Assembly (NCBI GenBank): GCA_003255025.1
Contig: QANY01013831.1
Location: 584,655-648,654 of the forward strand
Direction: 5' to 3'
Source: Datisca glomerata
Taxonomy: Eukaryota > Streptophyta > Magnoliopsida > Cucurbitales > Datiscaceae
DNA length: 64,000 nucleotides
Under the pieces are notes generated by a model, which saw nothing but the letters and a program-made list of their open reading frames with translations, did no database searches and was not told the origin of the DNA. Below, one piece after another: positions 22,659 through 34,449 of this stretch. The stretch's first letter is position 1. Every line of letters begins with the position of its first letter. Made by a program: the position numbers and the translations under genes.

Positions 22659-24464
22659 ATTGACATTAGAGCACAAGGTTATTGATTATGCATATTCTGT
22701 GATTAAACGTATATATGGATGGATGTTTTGATATTGACATTTTTGTATTGTAGATTCAAAGCATGTTTGAATATGTTTTATGAATGAAATCCTGATCGAT
22801 TAGCTCTAGGTGTTAATTTTCAATTCTAGAATTAATGTACGCCGAAATTGTGGATAGAATTTTATGTAATTTAATTTTGCAAGTGTTGTATCATCACATT
22901 TCATGAAAGTTCATCTCGAACGCGTTCTGATCGGATCACCGCACTCACCCTGAGGCCTGCAGTTCACAACGTCGTTCGTCACACCATGCATTGCGCTCCG
23001 CCTTCCGCCGCTGCCCCACTGCTTGCTGTTTGACCCTGCGTGGTGACTAGGGTTTGTGAAACCCTAGGCCATAACAACTAGGGTTTAGAAAACCCTGTGA
23101 TGTTTCTCGAATACCCTCATCCTATATTTTATTTTTAAATTTGAAATTTGAAATTTGAATTTAAATTTTGAAATTTTAGGAAACCTTAAGTTTTTAAAAA
23201 CTTTAGGGTTTAGGAAATCTTGAGTTTTTTTTTGAAGAACTTTTGGGTTTAGGACATCTTAGGATTTTGCCAAATTCTGTCCTTCAAAATTATTTGTATT
23301 TAATTCGGTAATTTTTCAACATTAATTAATTGAAATTTATTTTATAAATTATTTTTAAAAATAAATCAATTTATTAATTTACTTGGTAATTTATTTATCA
23401 AAGTAAAAATTGTTGGAAAATTAAAATTTTAAGTTGAAATTTGAATTTTGAAAATGGTACTGGACTGTTGTAAAGAGTTACAAATTTGGTAGAACTTCAT
23501 GAAGGGAAATGAGACAATTACAGACGCCGTGAAGACTAATATTTAAATTACTGTAATTTATTTATTATTCTTTTTATGGGTTATAATTAGAAATGAGCCA
23601 TAAAAAGATTAATGTTTGAATGTATGATTTATTATTAATCTCGAATCATCATATAATATGTCATATAGAAATAGAGATATGTCAATATCAAAATGTCATG
23701 TAACATGTACATGCATAATTGTAGTTTAAATTTATAATGGATTATAATTTAAATACAAAGCAAATTTTATTAAAGTTATAAATTTTAAATTGGGATTTGA
23801 ATTTTATAAAAGTTTATAATTTTCGAAACTTGTTTCTTCCTAATTAATAAAGAGTTATAGTTTTTGAAAAAACAATGAAAAAGTCCACTTTTTCCAAAAA
23901 TTAAGTGGGAAGGTTGTTTAAGTTGAAACGTTCCTAAGATCCTCAACACAAACTTGATCGTGTCACGAGGAATGATTTAGAGCCGCCCTAGCGATCCTCT
24001 CTTCAATGGGAGAAACTTGAGAACTGTGTCACTTTAAGCCATCGAGTTGCTTAAGAAGCTAAAGCTTGTAAAAGAAGTGGTGAGGCAAGATCGTTCCTAG
24101 AAGGACTGTTAGTTCATGGTAACCTTTAAAACCGATGCGTTGGTCAAACAGTTAGACCGAAGAACACTAGAATCCCTCATAAGGGCCAGTTAATGGGGCT
24201 AAGGTGACCAAAATCATTGGTGATTGGTTAAGCTAGATGTAGTGACATCTTGAGAAGTGTTAACCAAATGAGAGGAGTCTCGATGTGATAGGAGGTAGCT
24301 TGGGCGTTGTCCTTAGATGAGACAAGCTATAGTTGTTGGTCTTAACATCATGAAAGAAACATTTTATTGGATTTTTTAATATTTAAGTATTTACATCATG
24401 CATCATACTTTCCTAAATGATTGATGATTTATTTACACAGCTTTATTTATTCTTTTAAGTAATT
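22659..24464 (+). other. Element B untranslated leader
   Basis: 1.8 kb between PBS and gag start. A GC-rich pocket at about 22920-23050, with CGCTCCGCCTTCCGCCGC, contrasts with AT-rich surroundings. The rest is AT-rich without a supported ORF. Element C has a comparable GC-rich pocket in its leader. Confidence 0.6.
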
Positions 24465-25387
24465 ATGTCACGATCCCCACTCTCAACTATCTTAAACACG
24501 AACAAACTTACTGGTGAAAATTATGTGGATTGGAGATGTAATCTTGAGATCGTGCTGACGGTAGAAAAGCACAAGTTTGCCTCACCACCCCATGTCCCTT
24601 TGAGCCTATTGCTAAATCAACTCAAGAGGAAAATTATACTTATGCTTATTGGTTGCGTTCTGATGAGATCGCCATGTGTTACATATTGACTTATGTTATC
24701 AATGTGTTAAACAACATCATCACAACATGGAAATTGCTGTTGATATGATATTGAATATCACCGAAATGTTTGGTGTTCAGGGTCATTAAACTAAACAAGC
24801 TGCTGTGCAAAACTTCATGACCTGCCGGATGAAACTTAAAACTCTTGTCAGAGAACACATGATGTTGATCACAAGTTATTTGAATGAGATGGAGATCATG
24901 GATGCTGAGGTAGATGGCGAGACTGAAGTTGATATGATCCTTGAAATCCTGCAGACACCTTTGAGAACTTCAAACTTAATTGTTTGATAAATAAGTTGAG
25001 ATACTCGCTTCTGGAGCTTATGAAGGAGTAGCAAGCTGTTGAGTCCCTGTTTTTGAAGGACAAGAGGAAGACTGGAGAGGAAAATTTTACTGAAAGAAAG
25101 CCTTCTACATCTGACACAAAAAAGAAACGCAAGAGAGGTCCGAAGAAGGCTAAGAAACAAAAATCTAAAGCTATGAAAGGCAAATGCCATGCAAAAATGG
25201 ACAAGTCAAAAGATAAGTGTCATCATTGCGGAGTCGCTGATCATTGGAAACATAACTGCTCAGATTATCTCAAAGAGTTGAGATCTAAATGTATGGTACT
25301 TGTTACTGAGGCCTGTTATGTGGTTGACTTTAACTTTTCATGGATTGTAGACTCTACTGCTACTAACCAAGTCTATTATTCCTTGTA
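24465..25387 (+). pseudogene. Element B gag (Copia), frameshifted
   Basis: It starts MSRSPLSTILNTNKLTGENY, the typical N-terminus of this gag family, and runs on in pieces through FMTCRMK and REHMMLITSYLNEMEI. A lysine-rich stretch (25053-25200) leads to the zinc knuckle CHHCGVADHWKHNC near 25219, which keeps all four metal ligands. Next is the protease start, where the usual DSGATNH reads DSTATNQ. Several stops interrupt the frame. Confidence 0.8.
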
Positions 25388-26839
25388 GGGGTTCAGGAAA
25401 ACCAGAAGGCATGACGAGGGCGAGTTCAACTTCTGTTGGAGAAATGGAGCACTAATATTGGCAATATCAGTTGGAATTATTAAATTATCATTTGATAAAA
25501 GTTTTATGGTTTTGCAAGATGTTTATTATATCTTGTTCTTTGGGAAGAACCTTATTTCAGTAACTAGTTTAGTTGAGCAAGGATTCTCTATTAATTTCAT
25601 TGATAAAGATACTAGTATTTTTAGAAATGATTGCTTAATTACTACTACATGTTTGATAAATAAACTATTCTATGTAAAACTAATAGTTCCAATGATATGC
25701 GATACTGAAGTAAATATTGATTTACAAAGGGATAGTAAAAAATTGAAGTATGACTCACGATCTAACCTATTTGTGGCACTTATGTGTTGGGCACATTAGT
25801 CTGGACAAGATTAAAATACTTACAAATGATGGTCCATTGCCAACTTAAGTGTGGGATCACTACTCACATGTGAATCCCGTATAGAAGATAAAATGACCAT
25901 GAGACTTATTTCAGCGAAGGGTGAAAGAGCCACTCAATGCCTCAAACTTGTACGAAGTAATATATGTGGACCAATGAATATCTAAGTAAGAGGAGGTTAT
26001 GAATACTTTGTAGCCTTTACTGACGACTACTCACATTTTGGACATGTTTATCTAATGCGTCAAAATATGAAACCTTTAAAAATTTCAAAGACTACAAGGC
26101 TATGGTTGAGAAGCAATTAGAGAAACAAATCAAAACACCACTATCCGATCGTGGTGGATAGCACTTGCTATGCGAGTCTCAAGACTTGATTAAGGAAGAA
26201 GGTCTTATTTTTCAGCTTACAACACCTGGCATTCTAGAACAGAATGGTGTGTCAAAGAGAAGAAATCAAACTCTGATGGATATGGTTAGATCCATGATGA
26301 GTTACTCATCCCTCCTAGATTCATTATGGGGATATGCCTTGAAAATAGCAGCATACATTCTGAACCAAGTTCCGTCAAAGACGGTGCCTGGTACGCCGTA
26401 TGAAAGATGGAATGGACAAAAGTCTTCTATAAACCACCTTAGAATATGGGGATTCCCAACACATGTTCTAAGACCGAAGATAGGTAAGTTGCCTAGTCGA
26501 TCAGAATTATGCATGTTTGTAGGATATCCCAAAGGAACGAAATGGTACGTCTTTTATAGTTCAATTGACAAGAAAACATCCGTTAGCACGAATGCATATT
26601 TTCTTGAAGAAGACTATATAAGAAGTGTGAAGCTGAGAAGCACTCTTGTGCTAGAGGAATTATTGAGTGAGAGGACACCGACTCCCCAATCAGTAATTGT
26701 TCCTGATTCAATAACAGAAGAACCACAGCAGGAGCCTAAGCCTATAGAGCCTCAACGTAGTGGGAGGGTTGTGAGACAACCTGACATGTACATGTCTTAT
26801 AGAGATGCCTTAACGTTGAGATACAATCGATGTATTTGA
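25388..26839 (+). pseudogene. Element B protease-integrase remnant
   Basis: The protease/pre-integrase part is readable at 25458-25799 (LQDVYYILFFGKNLISVTSL). The integrase core is broken until 26165-26839, which holds the C-terminal half of the catalytic core and the downstream domain ([50 protein letters not shown]). In the family the motif is NGVSERRN, whose Glu is the third catalytic residue. Here it is Lys (26255-26257). The frame ends with the proline-rich linker before RT. Confidence 0.82.
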
Positions 26840-28338
26840 ACGAAGTCTGGAAACTTGTAGATCCTGCTAAGGGGGTAAAACCATATGGTGTAAGTGGATT
26901 TATAAGAAAAAAAGAGGTTCAGATGGGAATGTGGAGACATTCAAAGCTAGGCTAGTAGCCAATGGCTATACCTAAAAGGAATGTATTGATTATGAGGATA
27001 CATTCTTGTCGGTGACCATGCTTAAGTCCATCCAAATCCTCCTGTCTATTGCTGCTACCCTCGAATATAAAATCAGACAAATGATGTCAAGACTGCTTTT
27101 CTGAATCACAATCTTGAAGAGTGCATTTATATGGTTCAACCAGACGGTTCATCGAGAAAGGCCAAAAGGGCAAGGTTTACAAACTGCTGAAGTCCATTTA
27201 TGGACCTAAGCAAGCATCCCGATCGTGGAATATCAGATTTGATAAAACTATCAAGAACTTTAATTTTGAGTAGTTAGTGGATGAACCCTCTGTGTATAAG
27301 CTGATACACGAAGGGAATGTGGTTTTTTTGGTTTTGTGCATGGATGATATTCCACTAATTGGGAATGATGTAGGAAAATTCTCTTATGTCAAGATTTGGC
27401 TTGCAAAATAATTTGATATAAAAGATCTTGGAGAAGCTGCCTTTGTCCTAGGTATTAAGATTTTTCAGAATTAGAAGAACAGACAATTGACACTATCTCA
27501 AGCATCTTATATTGATAAGGTGATGAATCGCTTCAGTATGCAAGGCTCTAAAAATGGATATCTTCCCTTTTGGCATTGAGTCAGCCTCTCCAAGGAGCAG
27601 CCTTCCAAGACTCCTCAAGAAGAGGAAGACATGAGAAAGATTCCCTATTTCTTAGCTGTAGAAAGTCTTATATATGCAACTCTTTGTACTATGCCAAATA
27701 TTTACTACGTCGTGGGCGTGGTGAGTCATTTTCAATCTAATCTTGAACTTAGACATTGGAACATTGTCAAGCATATCCTCAAGTACCTTAGGAGAATGAG
27801 GAATTACATGCTTGTCTATTATGGTACTGACCTGAATATGATGAGTTATACGGACTCTGATTTCCAAGCTGACAAGGATTCCAAGAGGTCCACATCAGGA
27901 TCGATGTTCATCATGAATGGTGGAGTAGTGGTATGGAGAAGTATCAAACAATCTTGCATTGTTGATTATACTATGGAAGCTGAATATGTGGCGGCTTGTG
28001 AAGTTGCAAATGAGGTTGTATGACTTAGAAAGTTATTGGAGACTTTGAAACTTGTTCCAGAAGCTGACAAGCCCATAATACTATATTGCGATAATAATGG
28101 ACCTGTACGAATTTGAAGGAACCAAGGTGTCACAAAAGATCTATACATATAAAGCGTAAGTATAATCTTATTAGACAGATTGTTCAACGTGGAGATGTTG
28201 TAGTAATACACATATCGACTGTCAATAACCTGGCAGATCCATTCACGAAGACTTTAAGCAGTAAAATCTTTGATGGTCATCAGAGATTATGTGGATACGA
28301 GATTGCACACGCCTACTTAAGTCTAAGTGGGAAAATAT
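26840..28338 (+). pseudogene. Element B reverse transcriptase and RNase H remnant
   Basis: RT fragments include FKARLVANGYT and the active-site region VLCMDDIPLIGND (27331-27369). The family normally reads YVDD, so the two Asp are kept but the preceding residues changed. RNase H is readable at 27631-28023 (SYTDSDFQADKDSKRSTSGS, MEAEYVAACE) and its end at 28113-28355 (SIHIKRKYNLIR, NLADPFTKTL). Many stops occur. Confidence 0.8.
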
Positions 28339-30144
28339 TGGAATTATGTCCATAAAGTAGGGTATAATAACTATTTATAAGTATTTAGTTATTTCTCTAA
28401 CATTTATATATAACTGAATTTTATGAATAAATGAAATTTTTTTCTTAAATTAAAGTGTGTTTATAATTTACTCCAGACAAACTCTTCTGAAATAGTTCAA
28501 AACGTTATTCGCAGTCTTAGCATCGACTGGCAATCAAGCCTGATTATGAATGTTAGGTTAAACCAAAGGATGCCAGTCTTGGGACATGGGAGTGGAGACT
28601 CTGATGGTTGATCTAGACATATTATGAAACATGTTGAATATACCAGTAACCAATTAGTTTAGAGCAAAGCCGTTTATCTAGCTTTAAATCTAACTGTTAC
28701 ACCTATAAAAGGTATTTCCTAATTAGTTTAATCCTTACCTGAATATGAAACTTGACTTAGTTATGATATATGATATGCCAAAAGAGTGAGTTTGAATTGT
28801 CTTACAATATCTCAACTATTGGGATCGTGATTCAACTATGTTGGAGTTGCGTGATTCGCAAATATGAAAATTCGTGGTAATATTATAAATGCAACAATAT
28901 CACATTATGATTTATTGATTGATATGTATATAAATTAACTTGGCCAAGTATTCGATGAAATGAATCATTGAATAAGACATGGTGAGCTATACGAGACAAT
29001 TCATTGTTATGACTTTCTTATTCACAGTAAATAAGGAGGTAAAGAAATAATAATTAGAAGGGTAAAATAGTAATTTTAGAATCCGCTCTTGTTATTGATA
29101 TTCATGAAAGGTAATATGTTGAAATATTCTGTGGACCGTGAAACAAAAGAGTTTATTTACACCAACAGAAAATGTAGCGTCCATGAATCGAGAGTTGATT
29201 CAGCATCAGACTTATAGTAAAGTCATACGATGTCATGATTAAATAAGTCGAGAATTTATGGAGATGAATTCGACGAGTATTTGAATCCTATAGTTTTATT
29301 CATGTAGATCCATTCAGTCTCAAGAGTAGCTCATAAAGATAGAAATGAAAAACATCAGTTGGACCAAAAATATGTTTTGGACCAATGTACATTTCCCGAA
29401 CCCATATGTGATTGGTGTCATCACTAAAGCTGTGAAAATTAAACTAAATTGTTATTTTATAATTATTAGATAATTAGTGAATAAAATAAATTAATTAATT
29501 AATTGATAGAGATCAATTTAATTTATCAATTATGATTGTTATATTTGGACACAATTTTGACTCAGGGAGATGTGTAATTTTCAACTATAACAAAGTAAAG
29601 GGGATCATTTTTGGATATTTATAATATAGGGGTATATGTAAAAAATTTGTAATTATTATATAATGGATGGCAACATAGTTGGATCCCTAAACTTGATCAC
29701 AGTGTGTGATTACACAAAATAGAGAAAGAGATTTTCTCCCCTCCCTAACTGTTGCCGTCGAAAACCAAGAGGGAGAAGGAAAAATTCATTTTCGTTTCTC
29801 CAGCTGTTTTGAGAGCCCACACTCAATTTCTGATCAACATCCGATTGAGATATACTTATGAATCTTACGAGTAGTTGTTCATATGAAGACTGATTCAAGT
29901 TCTATAAAAGAACAAAGAACACAAAACAATCAATTGGATTCCACCAATTTAGAAAATCTCTGATATAAGAAAGGTATAACATTATTTCTAACTCTTTTAA
30001 ATACGTCAATCAATAGATGCAAGATCATAAAAGGTTTTATACTTAATATGATTAAATGGTTGATGTGAATTTTTTTGATTTTCCGTCCACGAACTGTTCG
30101 TGGTTAATTGAGTTTTCCTCAAATTTTTAAAACTCAATCTAACA
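28339..30144 (+). repeat. Element B 3' LTR
   Basis: It begins TGGAATTATGTCC after the purine tract AAGTGGGAAAATAT and ends CAATCTAACA. It matches the 5' LTR throughout with many substitutions and small indels. Confidence 0.88.
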
Positions 30145-30830
30145 CTTATAGCTCAGCTAAGAATCTTGAAAGCACCGGAGGATCCCTCCAAGTTTCCTGA
30201 TACACTTACAGATGATCAAAAGGCTGAAATGTCAGAGACTGCTCTAGGAAAAATCATCCTCAACCTAGCTGACAATGTGCTAAGGGAAGGGAATGAGGAG
30301 GACACTACATACAAAGTATGGGAGAAACTTGAATCTCTCTATATGAAAAAGTCCCTGAGAAATAAGATCTACGTAAAAGAGAGACTGTTTGACTTCAAGA
30401 CGGACACCACTAAAAGCTTAGAACAAAATCTAGACGACTTCAAAAGAATGACCATAGAGCCGGGAAACTCTGAAGCCAATGAGAAGTTGAGTTACGAAAA
30501 TGAAGCAATCATCTTGCTGAATTCCCTACCAGCTTCTTTTAGGGATGTCAAGGCTGCAATCAAATATGGCAAGTCTTCCCTATTCTTAGAAGAATGCGTG
30601 TCTACCCTAAGATCCAATGATCTTGAACATAAAAATGAAAAGAAGGACATTGAGGAGAATCTATTCTCCAGAGGTAGAAGTGTCCAAAGATTCAGTAGTA
30701 AAGGTAGAGGAAAAAGCAGGGGGAATAGCCAAGGAAGAACACAGTCTAAAGGAAAAAAAAAACCAAGAAGAAATGTTGCTTCTGTGGGAAATACGGACAC
30801 ATAAAAAAATCATGCTTTTAATGGAAGAAT
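30145..30830 (+). pseudogene. Element A gag, continuation after element B
   Basis: Gag resumes with LRILKAPEDPSKFPDTLTDD and stays open to about 30804. It has the UBN2-type gag core (MSETALGKIIL, SLYMKKSLRNKIYVKERL, DVKAAIKYGKSSLFLEE) and a basic Gly/Ser/Arg-rich tail. The zinc knuckle CCFCGKYGHIKKSC is present but in another frame (about 30775-30815), so one frameshift separates it from the core. Confidence 0.83.
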
Positions 30831-30899
30831 AAGTTGAAGGAAAATGGTGCAAACACTGAGAACCTTTCTCCAATCATTGATAAATACATTGATGGCGAG

Positions 30900-32186
30900 G
30901 TGTTTGCATTAACCACTGAGGGAAATGATAAAGAGTGGATCCTGGATTCTGGGTGCACCTATCACATGACGCCTATGAGAGACTAGTTTGCTACCTTCAT
31001 GGAGATTGAGGGAGGAAAGGTGCTCATGGGAAATGATCAAGTATGCAATGTAAATTGAATAGACATTGTATCAAATAAGATGCATGATGGCATCAAAAAG
31101 ACATTTCAGTGAGGTAGATTTCTCACTTTAGAGAATGGGTCATATGAGTGACAAAGGCATTCAGATGTTGTGCAAACAAGGTCTCTTGGGCAAGAAGAAC
31201 CTACCAAACATTGAATTTTGTAAGATTGCATACTTGGGAAGCATCACAAATTGAAGTTGAACACATCAACCCAACATTCTATAATGATCATGGAATATGT
31301 GCATCTTGACTTATGGGGGCCCTCTCCCATTGAGACACATGGTGGTAACATTTATTTCCTATCAATAGTATATGATTATTCTAGGAGGGTGTGGACGTAT
31401 CTACTTAAATCTAAGGATGAGGTATGTAGCAAGTTTAAGCAATGTAAAACTAATTGAAAATTAGTCTAACAAGAAACTTAGGACTCTGAGAACTAATAAT
31501 GGTTTAGATTTTTGTAATTTAAACTTTGATAATCTCTGCAAAGAAAATGGTATCTTAAGGCATAGAACAATAATACATACACCCCAACAGAATGACATAG
31601 CTAAAAGAATGAATAGAACCATTCTTGATAAGGTTAGGTGTATGCTCTGAAGTTCTGGATTAAGCAAAAAGTTATGGGGGAGGTTATTACTACATCAACT
31701 TATCTGATTAATAGAAGTCCATCAACTGCCATAGAATATGAGACACATATTGAGAAATGGTGTGGAAAGCCTCCTAAACTAGATCATATTAGAACCTTTG
31801 GTTGTGCTGCCTTTGCTCACCAAAAGATAGGAAAACTTGACCCTAAAGTTGTCAAATGTGTTTTCTTAGGTTATGTAGATTGAGTAAAAAGCTATATGTT
31901 GTGGGTAAAATAGGCAGGTGGCATTAAGATCATTATAAGTAGAGATGTGAAGTTTAATGAGTCCAATATGCCATGTTTTAAAAAAGTTTTGAGTACTGTA
32001 CAAACAGGTAGCAAAGCAGTTCAACATACTGAGGGAATGGAGTTTGAGGTGGATCCATTCCCCTCAAGCTCAAACTCTGTTACACATTCAGAGGTTCAAA
32101 GAGTGATTAGACAAGCAAGACAACAAGAAGGAGATCACTCTCAGGTGACATCAAGTGAGTCCAGTGGAGATGAGAACCCTCTATAG
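30900..32186 (+). pseudogene. Element A protease and integrase remnant
   Basis: The protease motif EWILDSGCTYHMTPMRD lies near 30934-30984 and is followed by a stop. The integrase shows VHLDLWGPSPIETHGGN and DYSRRVWTYLL (31251-31457). The catalytic third residue region reads QQNDIAKRMNRT (about 31585-31620) where the family has NGVAER, so Glu is replaced by Lys (31603-31605). The end of integrase is open at 31638-31883 (TSTYLINRSPSTAI, FGCAAFAHQKIGKL, KCVFLGYVD). A linker at 31947-32186 leads to the RT and is cut by element C. Confidence 0.82.
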
Positions 32187-34449
32187 TGTCGGGGGTGATA
32201 CCCTTAAAGCATGTGTATTGACATTTTAATATGAAATTTAATAGAATTACATTTTTCTTATAATTATTCTTTTAAATTATTGTTGAATAATTTATATAAA
32301 TATCTGAAAATTTCATATTTATTAATCAGACTATGATCTTGTATTAGTACGAGAAGATCAAGATCACAAATAATGAATAAAATTATCAGTAACATATTAA
32401 GTATAAAATCTTTAATGAATGGTTGCTAGTACGGTTCACTAAGTATTATGAATGCATGTGATCTAGATCCAGATCATTGATGTAGATATATATCCTAGTG
32501 AAGTTCTTTATATAATAAGATTATATATGATACGACCGATGTGAATTAATATTTTTATTGACTTGTCGTTTACCATAAATTTAATATACATCAATCTGAT
32601 GATCGTATGTAGATCAGTCTGAATCCTGAGTAATCATGAACTCATATGCATGTTTACTAGATCTTTTGATTCACACGTTAAAGTTTGTTTGTAAAACAAG
32701 ATAGTGACTTTTGTTTTGGAGATTCAGTGATATGGATGGCTGGAGACATGATTTTACAAGATTTGGAATTCAAGTTTTCCTAATAGATCATATATTGGTT
32801 CTTTAAGTATTAATTTTAGAACTAAATGGTTATTGAGCTCAAATTTATAATACGATTATAAATTAGTCATTCACTAGTGAATTAATGGTACTTAAAGATC
32901 AAGAGGTAATTAGAAGGGTAAAATAGTAATTTTGACCAGCTCTAATTTACGAACCAATAATTAGATGACATAACTACATGAAATGATTATATCAATAGAC
33001 CACACGAGAATACTTTGTGAATACATTCTATAATCACTAAGAGTGTGATTCCATATTTATACTGGAGTAGTCATAATAAAATTAATAAATAATTTTTTAA
33101 TTAAATAGTTTAATCAATGATCTTGTTTATTGGAGTTTATGATTATAGGTCTATGGTCCCCAAACCACCTCTATACTTCACAGTCTAGGGTGTGAATATT
33201 TCAGGATATGAGAAAATGAATATATTCTCGTGTATATAATTATGTGATAATTATGTGTGATTAATTAATTAAATTATTTATATTAATTTGGAAAATTATA
33301 TAAAAATAATTATATCAATTAATTTTCTAATTATCGATAAGTGAGACAATATATCTAATTTGTGAAATTAGATAATGTTAAATTATTATTACATAATAAT
33401 TAAAAGTTTGAATCAACTAAATCTGTTATTTTTGAACTAATAGATAAATTAGTTGATAGGGATGATCGGATAAGTTAATTTTGAATTAACTGATATCTAA
33501 ATATATATCTAATTAAAATAAATAATTGATTTACAGAAATCGTCATATGGTATGTTAGACTGGCAGATGTCAATCACTGATTGAGAATCAGAAATTGACA
33601 TGGACTACTGTAGTGTCACGTGATACTACAGTTAGGCGTGCAATACTATAGCGGCACACGAAACTATAGTAGTGTCGTGAATTATAGTGCTGTGAGGTAC
33701 TGTGATACCTCACGGCACAGTGTAATGTAGTGTGGCACTGCAATTGTGCACAGTTGCAGTGGTTCCCACTACAATGACAATTTTGTGATTAATTATGATT
33801 TTATGCATATCCCTAAAATTTGGGTTGCCTATATAGATATTATTCTATTGGTCTTAGTGCTGGATTTTTGTGTGCTAACAACACAGTTTCTATCAGGGTG
33901 AAACTCTTTGAGATTAAACGTTAATCAAAAAGCTCTGGGAGAATAATCATAGTATTCTCTCAGAGATTAGTCTCACAAAATTATTCATTCTTCGAAAATC
34001 TCTAGATCTCATGTGTTGAGTACATCTAGAGACAGAAAAATATTCTTGTTATATTCTACATGCCCACACATGTCCTAGTGTGTTTGAGGATTGACTTGGA
34101 AGATCTTGTTGTAGATCTCGAAGTCCGTTGTTCGTGAAAATACAAGATCGTTGATTTTCAATGACACTTGATTAAACTACAAGAGGTATATTTTTATATC
34201 CATGTATGTTTTTGATTTAATATATAAATATATAATGGATCTGATTGAAAAAGAGTTTTCAATAAAAGTTTTTCTTTTGGAAACCGTTGCGTCGCATTCA
34301 TTTTCTTTTATCGAAAAAGATTCATTTTTAATAAATTTTTAAAAGCCCCACGCTTTTGCTAAGCAAGCGTCGCGCTTTCGCTACGCAAGCGTCGCGCTTT
34401 CGCTATGCAAGCGTCGCGCTTTCGCTATGCAAGCGCCGCGCTTTCAACA
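32187..34449 (+). repeat. Element C 5' LTR (2263 bp)
   Basis: A complete LTR with TG...CA ends. Between 33600 and 33775 it carries a dense set of short palindromes, such as GTGAGGTACTGTGATACCTCAC. Near the end it carries four 22-bp tandem units (34350-34437). The part from about 33742 on is duplicated at 36956-37608. Confidence 0.82.
34350..34437 (+). repeat. 22-bp tandem repeat, four copies, in element C 5' LTR
   Basis: Units of the form GCGCTTTCGCTATGCAAGCG plus two bases repeat four times. Each contains an inverted GCTT/AAGC. The other LTR keeps one unit at the corresponding place (about 37576-37597), so the copy number changed after insertion. The repeat abuts the LTR terminus. Confidence 0.9.

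Larger units (their letters stand above)
20768..30144 (+). mobile_element. Copia retrotransposon B, inserted in gag of element A
   Basis: This 9.4-kb element has LTRs of 1891 bp (20768-22658) and 1806 bp (28339-30144), both beginning T(A/G)GAATTATGTCC and ending AACA. The target duplication is CTTCT (20763-20767) and CTTAT (30145-30149), one mismatch. The internal region holds a long leader, gag with zinc knuckle, protease, integrase, RT and RNase H in Copia order. A purine tract AAGTGGGAAAA precedes the 3' LTR. Stops and frameshifts are frequent, and the first LTR begins TA instead of TG. Confidence 0.9.
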
